This document shows, one piece after another, positions 36,008-46,745 of a stretch of DNA of 64,000 bases. Source of the DNA: Ralstonia sp. UNC404CL21Col (lineage in GTDB: Bacteria > Pseudomonadota > Gammaproteobacteria > Burkholderiales > Burkholderiaceae); NCBI RefSeq assembly GCF_000620465.1, contig NZ_JIBE01000003.1:1488001-1552000 (forward strand). The letters run 5' to 3'. Every line of letters starts with the position of its first letter. Within the stretch, counting starts at the first letter, position 1. Position numbers and translations under genes: made by a program. The notes under the pieces were generated by a model, which saw nothing but the letters and a program-made list of their open reading frames with translations, did not search any database and was not told where the DNA came from.

Positions 36008-37473
36008 CAGGCTGCGCCGAGTTTTTTCTTCAGCAGTTCGTTGACTTGTGCGGGGTTGGCCTTGCCGCGCGTGGCCTTCATGGCCTGACCCACCAGCGCG
36101 TTGAATGCCTTCTCCTTGCCGGCGCGGAATTCCTCGACCGACTTGGCATTGGCGGCCAGCACGTCGTCGATGATCTTCTCCAGCTCGCCCGAATCCGACA
36201 TCTGCTTCAGGCCCTTCTCGGCGATGATCGCGTCGGCATCGCCGCCGTGTTCGCCGGCCCACATGGCGGGGAAGACGTCCTTCTTGGCGGTGTTGTTGCT
36301 GATCGTGCCGTCGGCAATACGGGCCAGCAGCTTAGCCAGTTGCGCGGGCGACACCGGTGCGGCATCGATGTCCAGGTCGGCGCGGTTCAGGTTCGAGGCG
36401 ACCTCGCCCATGATCCAGTTGGCCGCGGCCTTGGCATGGGCAGCGCCCGCATCCGCCACGACAGCCTCGAAGTACGCAGCCGTCGCCTTGGTGGCGGTGA
36501 GGATGCTCGCGTCGTACTTCGGCAGCCCATAGGCCGACTCGAAGCGGGAAGCCATGGCGGCGGGCAGCTCGGGCAGCGTGGCGCGCACGCGCTCGATCCA
36601 ATCGTCGCCAATGACGAGCGGCAGCAGGTCGGGGTCGGGGAAGTAGCGGTAATCCTGCGCGTCTTCCTTGCTGCGCATCGAGCGCGTTTCCTTGCGGTCC
36701 GGATCGTACAGGCGGGTTTCCTGCACCACGGTGCCGCCGTCTTCGATCAGTTCGATCTGGCGGCGCACTTCGTAGTTGATCGCCTCTTCCAGGAAGCGGA
36801 ACGAGTTCAGGTTCTTGATTTCGCAGCGCGTGCCGAACGGCGCATCCGGGCCCGGGCGCACCGACACGTTCGCGTCGCAACGGAAGCTGCCTTCCTGCAT
36901 GTTGCCGTCGCAGATGCCCAGCCACATCACCAGGGCGTGCAGCGCCTTGGCGTAAGCAACGGCCTCGGCCGCGCTGCGCATGTCGGGCTCGGTCACGATT
37001 TCCAGCAGCGGCGTGCCGGCGCGGTTCAGGTCGATGCCCGTCATGCCGGCAAAGTCCTCGTGCAGCGATTTGCCCGCATCTTCTTCCAGATGGGCGCGCG
37101 TGAGCTGCACGGTCTTCTCATAACCCGGCTGGCCGTTCTTACCTTCCACCTGGATAGTCAGCGTGCCGCCCTGCACCACGGGGATCTCGTACTGGCTGAT
37201 CTGGTAGCCCTTGGGCAGATCGGGGTAGAAGTAATTCTTGCGCGCGAAGATGCTCTTGGGCGCGATCTTGGCGCCGATGGCCAGGCCGAACACGATGGCG
37301 CGCTCGACGGCGCCCTTGTTCAGCACCGGCAGCACGCCCGGCAGCGCCAGGTCAACGGGCGCCGCTTGCGTGTTGGGCGCCGCGCCAAAGGCGGTGGACG
37401 CGCCGGAGAAAATCTTCGAGACCGTCGAGAGCTGCGTGTGCGTCTCGAGGCCGATCACCACTTCCCATTGCAT
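36007..37473 (-). CDS. gatB: Asp-tRNA(Asn)/Glu-tRNA(Gln) amidotransferase subunit B
   Basis: A 488-residue Gat[14 protein letters not shown] at the N-terminus, [32 protein letters not shown] and [17 protein letters not shown] are diagnostic, as is [13 protein letters not shown]. The C-terminal YqeY-like tRNA-binding domain ends [28 protein letters not shown]. It works in the GatCAB complex that amidates mischarged tRNAs. Here it is separated from gatA by two inserted genes. The start has no strong ribosome binding site but matches the family N-terminus. Confidence 0.97.
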   Translation of the reverse strand: MQWEVVIGLETHTQLSTVSKIFSGASTAFGAAPNTQAAPVDLALPGVLPVLNKGAVERAIVFGLAIGAKIAPKSIFARKNYFYPDLPKGYQISQYEIPVVQGGTLTIQVEGKNGQPGYEKTVQLTRAHLEEDAGKSLHEDFAGMTGIDLNRAGTPLLEIVTEPDMRSAAEAVAYAKALHALVMWLGICDGNMQEGSFRCDANVSVRPGPDAPFGTRCEIKNLNSFRFLEEAINYEVRRQIELIEDGGTVVQETRLYDPDRKETRSMRSKEDAQDYRYFPDPDLLPLVIGDDWIERVRATLPELPAAMASRFESAYGLPKYDASILTATKATAAYFEAVVADAGAAHAKAAANWIMGEVASNLNRADLDIDAAPVSPAQLAKLLARIADGTISNNTAKKDVFPAMWAGEHGGDADAIIAEKGLKQMSDSGELEKIIDDVLAANAKSVEEFRAGKEKAFNALVGQAMKATRGKANPAQVNELLKKKLGAA

Positions 37474-37518
37474 GTTGCGTGTGTCCTGTCGATTGTTGTG
37501 GTGTGAATGTCTAGGTAC

Positions 37519-37542
37519 TCAGGTGTTCAGGTATTCAGGTGT
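37519..37542. repeat. Octamer tandem repeat between hydrolase gene and gatB
   Basis: Three copies of TCAGGTGT / TCAGGTAT / TCAGGTGT in the 85-base gap between gatB and the alpha/beta hydrolase gene, with a degenerate fourth copy just to the left. Confidence 0.8.
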
Positions 37543-37558
37543 TCTTGCCTTGCTGCGA

Positions 37559-38521
37559 TCAGGGGTGCGGCGCATCGAGCCACGCCGCGAGCTTCGCAAA
37601 CGCGGCCTCGCGCGCTGCCGGATCACCGCCGACCGTGACCGTTCCGTAGCGACGTCCCTTGGGGATGCCGTTGCGCTCCTTGATTGCTGCCGTGCCGTCG
37701 AAGCCGTGATACGCGCCGCCAAACATGTCCAGCTCGAAACGGGCTTGCGGTTGCCGCGCCAGTACGGCCGTCTGCAGCGCCTGGCAGTGATCGGCCGGGG
37801 TCCAGTCGTCGTTGCCGCCGGCCAGCAGCAGCAACGGCGCGTTGAGCCGATAGTCCGGCCGCTTCTGTGCCGACGCACAGCCCGGATAGAACGCCACCGC
37901 GCGATTGACGGCAGGCGTATCGGCCGGCCACGCCCGGCTGGCATCCACCGCCTCCAGCACGGCCTGCGCGCCGTTGGACCAGCCGAGCAGCACGATGCGG
38001 CGCGCATCCACGCCCGGCTGCCCCGCTACCCAGCGGATCGTGGCCAGCACGTCGGCGCGGCGCACGGCACCGTTGATATCGCGTGTGGCGGTGCGTTCGG
38101 TGCAGATGCCGTGCGGTTTGCCGCGCGGGCCGAAACTGTCCGGAAACACCACCGCGTAACCACGCGCGCCGAGCCACTGCGCATAACCGCGATAACGCGA
38201 GCCCAGCGCCTTGGCATCCGCCCCGGCCGGCGTATACAGGCCGCTGCAGCCGTGCAGCGCGATCACCACCGGCGTGCCGGTCGCGGGCGCCTTGACGGGC
38301 GACGCGACCCAGTAGGCAGTCAACGTTGGCGGCGCATCGTCGGCGTCTTTCACAGACGCACGCGGAATCTCCACCGTCTGTACGCCCAGCTCCGCCGATG
38401 ACGGCGCACGCGCCGCCGGCATATCCGGCAGGGCGCCTTCAGCGTCGGGCGTTGGTTGCGCGAACGCGTGCAGCGCCAGGGCGCTGGTCAGCGCCGCCAC
38501 CACGCGAAGCGATAGGCGCAT
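37559..38521 (-). CDS. Exported dienelactone-hydrolase-like alpha/beta hydrolase
   Basis: A 320-residue protein with a signal peptide (LSLRVVAALTSALALHAFAQP). The mature part is an alpha/beta hydrolase: VVIALHGCSGLY (oxyanion region), nucleophile in VLLGWSNGAQAVL (GxSxG), Asp in LLAGGNDDWTPADH and His in MFGGAYHGFDGT. This order fits the dienelactone hydrolase family, but many members are general esterases, so the substrate is open. The ATG overlaps the TGA of the lipoprotein gene by one base. Confidence 0.85.
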   Translation of the reverse strand: MRLSLRVVAALTSALALHAFAQPTPDAEGALPDMPAARAPSSAELGVQTVEIPRASVKDADDAPPTLTAYWVASPVKAPATGTPVVIALHGCSGLYTPAGADAKALGSRYRGYAQWLGARGYAVVFPDSFGPRGKPHGICTERTATRDINGAVRRADVLATIRWVAGQPGVDARRIVLLGWSNGAQAVLEAVDASRAWPADTPAVNRAVAFYPGCASAQKRPDYRLNAPLLLLAGGNDDWTPADHCQALQTAVLARQPQARFELDMFGGAYHGFDGTAAIKERNGIPKGRRYGTVTVGGDPAAREAAFAKLAAWLDAPHP

Positions 38522-39003
38522 CACCGGGCATTCCGGGCGCATTGGCCCGTTTGCGGGTCGAACATCACCGGCCAGGCTTCTTCATAGATGCCGGGCGTGC
38601 AATGCGCTTCGCAGTTGGCGTGTGCCAGCGTGACGCGGCGCGGGTCCTGCCAAACCATCAGCGTGCAATTGCCGTAGCGCTCGCGCAGCTCGATGCTGGG
38701 GCGGCGCTTGGTCTGCTGGAACGTCGACAGGTCGAACTGGCACGAGCCGCGCCGGCCGACCCACAACTGCCATTGCATGGCGCTGACGTTGTTGTCGGCC
38801 ACCGTAAGCGTCGCCTGCTCGCGGAAACCGTCTTCTTCGGTCTGACTGCAGTAGCCGTTGATGTCGATGCGGCGGTCGGAAATCGGTGGCGGCTTCGACG
38901 GCCGGCTGATGCCGGGAATCGACGGCAGCGGAATCGGCACGCACGCCGCCAGCAGGCCGGCGGCAAGCGCCAGCCCGAGTGCAGTGCGGATGCGGTGGTT
39001 CAT
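38521..39003 (-). CDS. Lipoprotein of unknown function
   Basis: A 160-residue predicted lipoprotein: signal sequence TALGLALAAGLLAAC with a lipobox Cys, then a proline-rich stretch (PIPLPSIPGISRPSKPPP). The rest has six further cysteines, some likely disulfide-bonded, and a block WQLWVGRRGSCQFDLSTFQQT. I do not recognise a family. AGGAGG precedes the start at 39003. It lies 38 bases after gatA and overlaps the hydrolase gene by one base. Confidence 0.78.
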   Translation of the reverse strand: MNHRIRTALGLALAAGLLAACVPIPLPSIPGISRPSKPPPISDRRIDINGYCSQTEEDGFREQATLTVADNNVSAMQWQLWVGRRGSCQFDLSTFQQTKRRPSIELRERYGNCTLMVWQDPRRVTLAHANCEAHCTPGIYEEAWPVMFDPQTGQCARNAR

Positions 39004-39041
39004 GCGTGCCTCCTGCATGGAGCGGAAACGTCGGTGCGGCT

Positions 39042-40529
39042 TCAAGCGGCCGGCTGGCGGTTGTGCCAGTCGGTCGTCTGCTGGAACGCATGCGCGATCT
39101 GCAGCATGCGTGCCTCTTCAAAATAGTTGCCGATGATCTGCAAGCCAACCGGCAGACCGTTGGCGCCGAAACCGGCCGGCACGCTCATGCCCGGCAGGCC
39201 CGCCAGGCTGGTCGACAGCGTGAAGATGTCTTCAAGGTACATCTGCACCGGATCGTCGCTCTTCTCGCCGATCTTCCAGGCAACGGTCGGGGCGACGGGG
39301 CCCATGACCACGTCGCACTGCGCGAATGCGTTCTGGAAATCCTGCGCGATGATCCGGCGGATCTTCTGCGCCTGGAGGTAATACGCGTCGTAATACCCGT
39401 GGGACAGCACATATGTACCCACCAGGATGCGGCGCTTGACCTCCCAGCCGAACCCTTCGGCGCGGGACTTGCGGTACATGTCGGCCAGATCGCGGTATTC
39501 CGCCGCGCGGTGGCCGTAACGCACGCCATCAAAGCGCGACAGGTTGGACGACGCCTCGGCCGGGGCGATCACGTAATACGTCGGGATCGACAGTTCGGTC
39601 TTCGGCAGGCTGATGTCGACCAGCGTGGCGCCGAGCTTTTCCAGCTCGGCCAGCGCGGCGCGTACCGTGGCGCGAACGTCGTCGGCCAGGCCTTCGCCGA
39701 AATACTCCTTCGGCAGGCCGATGCGCAGGCCGGCCAGCGGGCGCGCGGCATCGGCGCCTTGCAGCGGCTGGCCGAGCAGGCGGCCGAAGTCTTCCACATC
39801 GCCGCCGCGGCCGGGTTCCAGGCTGGTGGAATCACGCGGGTCAAAGCCGGCCATGGCAGACAGCAGCAGCGCGCAATCCTCGGCCGTGCGCGCCATCGGG
39901 CCGCCCTGATCCAGCGACGAGGCGAAGGCGATCATGCCGTAGCGCGACACGCGGCCGTACGTCGGCTTGATCCCGGTAATGCCCGAGAACGATGCCGGCT
40001 GACGGATCGAGCCGCCGGTGTCCGTTCCGGTTGCGGCGGGCGCCAGATCGGCCGCAACCGCCGCCGCCGAGCCGCCCGACGAGCCGCCCGGCACGTGCTC
40101 GAGGTTCCACGGGTTCTTGACCGCGCCGAACGCCGAGTTCTCGTTGGACGAGCCCATCGCGAATTCGTCCATGTTGGTCTTGCCCAGCGTCACCATGCCG
40201 GCCGCGCCCAGGCGTTCGACCACGGTGGCGTCAAACGGGCTGACGTAGTTGCCGAGCATCTTGGAGCCCGCCGTGGCGCGCCAGCCGCGGGTGACGAACA
40301 CGTCCTTGTGCGCGATCGGCACGCCGGTCAGCGGCGCCGCGTTGCCGGCCGCGATGCGCGCGTCGGCGGCCCGCGCCTGGGCAAGCGTCGCCTCGGCGTC
40401 GACATGGGTAAAGGCGTTGAGGTGCGCCCCGGCCTCGATGCGCGACAGGTAGTGGCGCGCCAGTTCCTCCGCCGAAACCTCCTTGGCGGCGAGTTGGGCG
40501 GACAGGGCTTTGATCGTGGATGCGGTCAT
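39042..40529 (-). CDS. gatA: Asp-tRNA(Asn)/Glu-tRNA(Gln) amidotransferase subunit A
   Basis: A 495-residue amidase-signature enzyme. The catalytic Lys is in [12 protein letters not shown], the Ser-cisSer pair in [38 protein letters not shown], and the C-terminal [20 protein letters not shown] is conserved. It frees ammonia from glutamine for the GatB-bound aminoacyl-tRNA. The start (MTASTIKAL) at 40529 has a weak ribosome binding site but is the standard family start. It is preceded by gatC. Confidence 0.97.
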   Translation of the reverse strand: MTASTIKALSAQLAAKEVSAEELARHYLSRIEAGAHLNAFTHVDAEATLAQARAADARIAAGNAAPLTGVPIAHKDVFVTRGWRATAGSKMLGNYVSPFDATVVERLGAAGMVTLGKTNMDEFAMGSSNENSAFGAVKNPWNLEHVPGGSSGGSAAAVAADLAPAATGTDTGGSIRQPASFSGITGIKPTYGRVSRYGMIAFASSLDQGGPMARTAEDCALLLSAMAGFDPRDSTSLEPGRGGDVEDFGRLLGQPLQGADAARPLAGLRIGLPKEYFGEGLADDVRATVRAALAELEKLGATLVDISLPKTELSIPTYYVIAPAEASSNLSRFDGVRYGHRAAEYRDLADMYRKSRAEGFGWEVKRRILVGTYVLSHGYYDAYYLQAQKIRRIIAQDFQNAFAQCDVVMGPVAPTVAWKIGEKSDDPVQMYLEDIFTLSTSLAGLPGMSVPAGFGANGLPVGLQIIGNYFEEARMLQIAHAFQQTTDWHNRQPAA

Positions 40530-40627
40530 CGAATACGTTCGGATGGGCTGCCGGCAGCGGCCGGCGACGTCGAATGGAGTGGGCTCAAGACAAGCGCGGA
40601 CGCGCCGTTTACGCGGATTGCCGCGCG

Positions 40628-40927
40628 TTACTCGATCACCTTGGGCACGAGGTACAGGCCGGCTTCGGTGGCCGGGGCGCATTGCTGATAGTCCGCACGG
40701 CGGTCGGCCTCGGTGACGGCATCGTCGCGCAGACGCTGGGCTTGCGCCTGGACCTGCTCGATCGGGTGGGCCATCGGCTCGATGCCGGTGGTGTCCACGG
40801 CCTGCATCTGCTCGACCAGCGAGAAAAACTGGTTGAGCTGGGTGAGGGTCTGGGCCGCCTCGCCTTCGGAGACTTCGATACGGGCGAGATGGGCGATGCG
40901 TTTGACGTCGGAGAGTTCGAGTGCCAT
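40628..40927 (-). CDS. gatC: Asp-tRNA(Asn)/Glu-tRNA(Gln) amidotransferase subunit C
   Basis: A 99-residue Gat[24 protein letters not shown] and the helix [28 protein letters not shown] are typical, as is the YLVPKVIE C-terminus. GatC wraps and stabilises GatA-GatB. It is the first gene of the gat transcript and is divergent from mreB. Confidence 0.96.
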   Translation of the reverse strand: MALELSDVKRIAHLARIEVSEGEAAQTLTQLNQFFSLVEQMQAVDTTGIEPMAHPIEQVQAQAQRLRDDAVTEADRRADYQQCAPATEAGLYLVPKVIE

Positions 40928-42462
<1,535 letters not shown>

Positions 42463-42701
42463 CGGGACCATGCGCCACGCCGATCCGCGTTCCGCTGTTG
42501 CGGCCGATTTCGTGACTGCCGTCCTGGTCACGCCAGCCGCCTTCGCGGACCGCTGAGATGCGTCTCGCGCCGGTGCGCCGTGCTCCGCCCACCCAGGGCT
42601 TCGGCACCGCACCAGCGCCACACCCAATCTGTTGCCGGCAGGCCGTTGACCTTGACGTTGACCGTCACGCGTCTGCCGTGCCCATTTGAAGCGTCCGGGT
42701 C
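42463..42701. other. mreB-mreC intergenic region
   Basis: A 239-base gap inside the elongasome operon. It holds only two tiny open frames (28 and 43 codons) with no ribosome binding sites or known motifs. I see no terminator, so mreC is probably transcribed from mreB. Confidence 0.5.
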
Positions 42702-43748
42702 ATGGATTACTCCCCGCCGCCCCTCTTCAAGCAGGGCCCGTCCGCCACCGCGCGGCTGGTCGCCTTGCTCGCGCTTGCGCTTGCATTGCTGGTGATCGAT
42801 GCCCGCATGTCCGTGCTGGGCGTGGTCCGGCAAGTCGTGTCGGTCATCCTGTACCCGGTCGAGCGCCTGGTGCTGATTCCTCGCGATACGGCACGCGCCG
42901 CGCTCGATTACACGCAGTCGTCCACCAAGCTGGCCGTCGATAACCGCAACCTGCGCGAATCGGCCGTTGCCCAGGCGCAGCAATCGCTGCGCGCCTCGCA
43001 GCTCGAAGCCGAAAACCGCAATCTGCGTACGCTGCTGAATCTGAAGCAGCACGCGGCGGTGCCGACGGTGGCGGCGGAAGTCCTCTACGAAGCACGTGAC
43101 CCTTATACGCAGCGCATCGTGATCGATCGCGGCTCGAAGGACGGCGTGCGCGCGGGCTACCCCGTCATCGACGACCGCGGCGTGGTCGGGCAGGTGACGC
43201 GCGTGTCGCTGTTCGAATCGCAAGTCACGCTGCTGACGGACAAAGACCAGGCGATCCCCGTGGAAGTGGTACGCAACGGCCTGCGCAGCGTGGCCTTTGG
43301 CGGCGCCCGGCCGGGCGCGCTGGACCTGCGCTTCATGGCCGCCTCGGCCGATTTGCAACAGGGCGACCTGCTCGTGACGTCTGGGCTGGACGGCGTCTAT
43401 CCGGCGGGCCTGCCGGTGGCGCGTATTTCGCAGATCGAGCGCAAGGCTGATACCGCGTTCTCGCGCGTGATCTGCGAGCCGGTGGCCGGCATCCGCAGCA
43501 ACCGGCACCTGCTGATCGTGAAGTACGAATCGGGCTTCCCGCCGCCGACGGATCTGTCGCCGCCGCCCGCAGCCAAGGGCAAGAACGCTGCCCGCGACGC
43601 CCGCGAAGAAAAGGACCGCGCCGCACGCGCCGCCGCCGAAGCCAATGTGCCGGCGCCCGCGCCGGCAGCCGAAGAAAACGCCCCGCCGCCGCGCCCGACC
43701 GACGCCGACGGCAATCCGCTGGACACCGATTCAGCGCAAAAACGCTGA
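42702..43748 (+). CDS. mreC: Rod-shape-determining protein MreC
   Basis: A 348-residue bitopic protein. A membrane helix (LVALLALALALLVIDARM) is followed by a coiled coil (about 75-115, VDNRNLRESAVAQAQQSLRASQLEAENRNLRTLLNL) and the beta-barrel domain (PYTQRIVIDRGSKDGVRAGYPVI, GLVGQVT-like GVVGQVTRVSLFESQVTLLTD, GDLLVTSGLDGVYPAGLPVARI). The last 65 residues are a Pro/Ala-rich charged periplasmic tail. It links MreB to PBP2. In operon with mreD. Confidence 0.96.
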   Translation: MDYSPPPLFKQGPSATARLVALLALALALLVIDARMSVLGVVRQVVSVILYPVERLVLIPRDTARAALDYTQSSTKLAVDNRNLRESAVAQAQQSLRASQLEAENRNLRTLLNLKQHAAVPTVAAEVLYEARDPYTQRIVIDRGSKDGVRAGYPVIDDRGVVGQVTRVSLFESQVTLLTDKDQAIPVEVVRNGLRSVAFGGARPGALDLRFMAASADLQQGDLLVTSGLDGVYPAGLPVARISQIERKADTAFSRVICEPVAGIRSNRHLLIVKYESGFPPPTDLSPPPAAKGKNAARDAREEKDRAARAAAEANVPAPAPAAEENAPPPRPTDADGNPLDTDSAQKR

Positions 43749-43764
43749 AGCGAGGCCATCGATC

Positions 43765-44277
43765 ATGAACTCGCCCCAATACCTGCTGCGCCCGGTCAAC
43801 CCTGGCTTCATCGCGTTCAGCTTCGTGCTGGCGTTCCTGTTCAACCTGATGCCGTGGGGCCACATGCAGTGGATTCCCGATCTGGTGGCGCTGGTGCTGG
43901 TGTTCTGGAACATCCATCAGCCGCGCCGCGTGGGCATGGTGGTGGCTTTCCTGCTGGGCCTCCTGATGGACGTGCACGAAGCGCGTCTGCTTGGCGAACA
44001 CGCGATGGCCTACACGATGCTGTCGTATTTTGCGATCACGATTCACCGGCGCGTGCTGTGGTTCTCGGTGCTGTCGCAGGCGCTGCACGTGCTGCCGCTG
44101 CTGGTGCTGGCGCACGCCGTGCCGATCGTCATCCGCCTGCTGATGGGCGCGCACCTGCCGGACTGGCAGGTCATCCTGCCGCCGCTGATCGAAGCTGCCC
44201 TCTGGCCGTTCGCCAACGCCTTCCTGCTGGCGCCGCAGCGTCGCCCGGAAAGCGTCGACGAAACTCGGCCGATCTAA
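43765..44277 (+). CDS. mreD: Rod-shape-determining protein MreD
   Basis: A 170-residue integral membrane protein with five or so helices. Typical MreD features are the opening LLRPVNPGFIAFSFVLAFLFNLMPWG, PDLVALVLVFWNIHQPRRVG and GLLMDVHEARLLGEHAMAYTMLSYFA. It stabilises the MreC-PBP2-RodA complex. It starts 16 bases after mreC with a GAGG site. Confidence 0.96.
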   Translation: MNSPQYLLRPVNPGFIAFSFVLAFLFNLMPWGHMQWIPDLVALVLVFWNIHQPRRVGMVVAFLLGLLMDVHEARLLGEHAMAYTMLSYFAITIHRRVLWFSVLSQALHVLPLLVLAHAVPIVIRLLMGAHLPDWQVILPPLIEAALWPFANAFLLAPQRRPESVDETRPI

Positions 44278-44319
44278 GGCGGCCGATCTGATGCACCGCG
44301 CTATTCGCCTTCACCTGGC

Positions 44320-46722
44320 ATGACCGAAATCCGCAACGTCGAACAGGAGCTGTCGCGCTTCCGCCTGCGGCTGGCGGCGGCCGCCCTGTTCGTGCTGGTC
44401 TGCTTCGGGCTGCTGCTGGCGCGTTTCTTCTGGCTGCAGCAGGTCAAGCACGAGCAGTACTCGGCCAAGGCGGAAGACAACCGCATCTCGGTCGCGCCGA
44501 TCGAGCCCAACCGCGGCATCATCATGGACCGCAACGGCGTGGTGCTGGCGCGCAACTATTCGGCGTACACGCTGGAGATCACGCCGTCCAAGCTGCAGGA
44601 CACGCTCGACAACACGATCGACCAGCTTGCCCAGGTGGTCGATATCCAGCCGCGCGACCGCCGCCGCTTCAAGCGCCTGATGGAAGATGCGCGCAGCTTC
44701 GAAAGCCTGCCGATCCGCAGTCAGCTGACGGACCAGGAAGTCGCGCGGTTCTCGGCGCAGCGCTTTCGCTTTCCGGGTGTGGACGTGCATGCGCGGCTGT
44801 TCCGCCAATACCCGCTGGGCGACTCGGCGTCGCACGTGATCGGCTACATCGGCCGCATCTCCGAGCGCGATCTGGACCGCATCGACAACATGAGCGATGC
44901 CAACAGCCAGCCCGGCGTGGCGTACGACCCGCGCAAGGATTCGAACAACTACAGCGGCACGGAATACATCGGCAAGGTCGGCATCGAGCAGAGCTACGAA
45001 ACCGAGTTGCACGGCCTGACGGGTTACGAAGAGGTGGAAGTCAGCGCGGGCGGGCGCCCGATCCGCACGCTGTCGACCTCGCAGGCAACGCCGGGCAACA
45101 ACCTGATCCTGTCGCTCGACATCAACCTGCAGCGGCTGGCCGAACAGCTCTTCGGCAACCGGCGCGGCGCCCTCGTGGCGATCGAGCCGGAGACGGGCGA
45201 CATCCTCGCCTTCGTCTCCAAGCCGACGTTCGATCCGAACCTGTTCATTGAAGGGATCGACAGCGCGACCTGGAACGAGCTGAACAACTCGCCGGACAAG
45301 CCGCTGCTGAACCGCCCGCTGCGCGGCACGTATCCGCCGGGCTCGACGTACAAGCCGTTCATGGCGCTGGGCGCGCTGGAGCTGGGCAAGCGCACGCCGC
45401 AGTGGGGCATGGCCGATCCGGGCTCGTTCACGCTGGGCAACCACACCTTCCGCGATGACGTGCCGGGCGGGCACGGCTGGGTCGACATGTACCGCTCCAT
45501 CGTGGCGTCGTGCGACACGTATTACTACCGGCTCGCCAACGACATGGGCGTCAATGCCATCCACGATTTCATGAAGCCGTTCGGCTTCGGGCAGGTCACG
45601 GGCATCGACATCGAGGGCGAGCGCACGGGCATCCTGCCGTCCACCGAGTGGAAGCGCAAAGCCTACAAGCGGCCCGAGCAGCAGAAGTGGTACGACGGCG
45701 AAACCATCTCGCTGGGCATCGGCCAGGGCTACAACAACTTCACCATCCTGCAGCTCGCGCACGCGATATCGACGCTGGCCAACAATGGCGTGGTGATGAA
45801 GCCTCACCTGGTGAAGGCCGTTGAAGATTCGCTGTCCAAGTCGCGCTCGCTGACGGTGCCGACCGAGAGCTACCGGATTCCGCTCAAGCAGGCCAACATC
45901 GACGTGATCAAGCGCGCCATGGTGGGCGTGAACCAGGCCGGCACGGCGGCCAAGGCGTTCATCGGTGCGCAGTATGTGTCGGCGGGCAAGACCGGTACGG
46001 CGCAGGTGTATTCGCTGGGCAAGAACGAAAAGTACAACCACCACGCCATCCCCGAAAACAAGCGCGACCATGCGTTGTTCGAGGCGTTTGCGCCGGCAGA
46101 CCATCCGAAGATCGCGCTCGCGCTGATCGTGGAAAACGCGGGCTTCGGCGCTGCATCGGCCGCGCCAATCGCACGTGCGGTGATGGACTATTACCTGACC
46201 GGCAAGTGGCCCGCCGAGCTGGCTGCCACCGCGCCGAAACCTCAGCAGCAACCGCCGGTGGATACGCCGAGCGTGTTCTCGACCGGCAAGACGGCCACCA
46301 TCGCGAGCGCAACAGCTGCGCCGCCGGTGGCTGCAGAGCCGGCATCCGGGGTGGCTGCCGCTTCGGGCGTGGCGGCTTCCGCTGCCGGTGCGACCGCCGC
46401 TTCGGCGCTGGCCGCGTCGTCGATCACGGCGGGCGCCGCACGCAGCGTGCCGCCGCTGTCGCCGGACTTGGTGGCGCCGGCCCTGCGCGAGGCCGGCACC
46501 AGCGCCGAGGCCGTCGCCCCGGCCACGCTGGATGCCCAGGTGCTGCAGGCGCTGTCGCACGCGCAACCCGCACCAGAACTGCCGCCGCGCGGACGAGGCA
46601 ACGCTGCCGCACCGGCTTCGGCGCCGGCCACCGCCCCCAAGGGGGCGAAGGACGCCAAGCCCGGCAACAAGCCGGCACCGAAGCCCGCGCAGAAACCGGC
46701 CTCCAAGCCGGCCGCGCCCTAA
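44320..46722 (+). CDS. mrdA: Penicillin-binding protein 2 (MrdA) with long Ala/Pro/Lys tail
   Basis: An 800-residue class B transpeptidase. After one membrane helix (LAAAALFVLVCFGLLLARFFWL) come the PBP dimerisation domain (RGIIMDRNGVVLARNYSAYTLEI, YPLGDSASHVIGYIGRI) and the transpeptidase domain with Ser342-x-x-Lys345 in GSTYKPF, an SCD motif, and KTG at 557-559. Residues from about 640 to 800 form an Ala-rich, later Pro/Lys-rich tail, about 150 residues longer than the E. coli enzyme. It cross-links lateral wall together with RodA, encoded 23 bases downstream. Confidence 0.96.
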   Translation: MTEIRNVEQELSRFRLRLAAAALFVLVCFGLLLARFFWLQQVKHEQYSAKAEDNRISVAPIEPNRGIIMDRNGVVLARNYSAYTLEITPSKLQDTLDNTIDQLAQVVDIQPRDRRRFKRLMEDARSFESLPIRSQLTDQEVARFSAQRFRFPGVDVHARLFRQYPLGDSASHVIGYIGRISERDLDRIDNMSDANSQPGVAYDPRKDSNNYSGTEYIGKVGIEQSYETELHGLTGYEEVEVSAGGRPIRTLSTSQATPGNNLILSLDINLQRLAEQLFGNRRGALVAIEPETGDILAFVSKPTFDPNLFIEGIDSATWNELNNSPDKPLLNRPLRGTYPPGSTYKPFMALGALELGKRTPQWGMADPGSFTLGNHTFRDDVPGGHGWVDMYRSIVASCDTYYYRLANDMGVNAIHDFMKPFGFGQVTGIDIEGERTGILPSTEWKRKAYKRPEQQKWYDGETISLGIGQGYNNFTILQLAHAISTLANNGVVMKPHLVKAVEDSLSKSRSLTVPTESYRIPLKQANIDVIKRAMVGVNQAGTAAKAFIGAQYVSAGKTGTAQVYSLGKNEKYNHHAIPENKRDHALFEAFAPADHPKIALALIVENAGFGAASAAPIARAVMDYYLTGKWPAELAATAPKPQQQPPVDTPSVFSTGKTATIASATAAPPVAAEPASGVAAASGVAASAAGATAASALAASSITAGAARSVPPLSPDLVAPALREAGTSAEAVAPATLDAQVLQALSHAQPAPELPPRGRGNAAAPASAPATAPKGAKDAKPGNKPAPKPAQKPASKPAAP

Positions 46723-46745
46723 TATTTGCGCTTGAGGATTTCGCC

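Noticed and set aside
42470-42690. Two small open frames between mreB and mreC
   Set aside because: Only 28 and 43 codons, no ribosome binding site and no recognisable motif.
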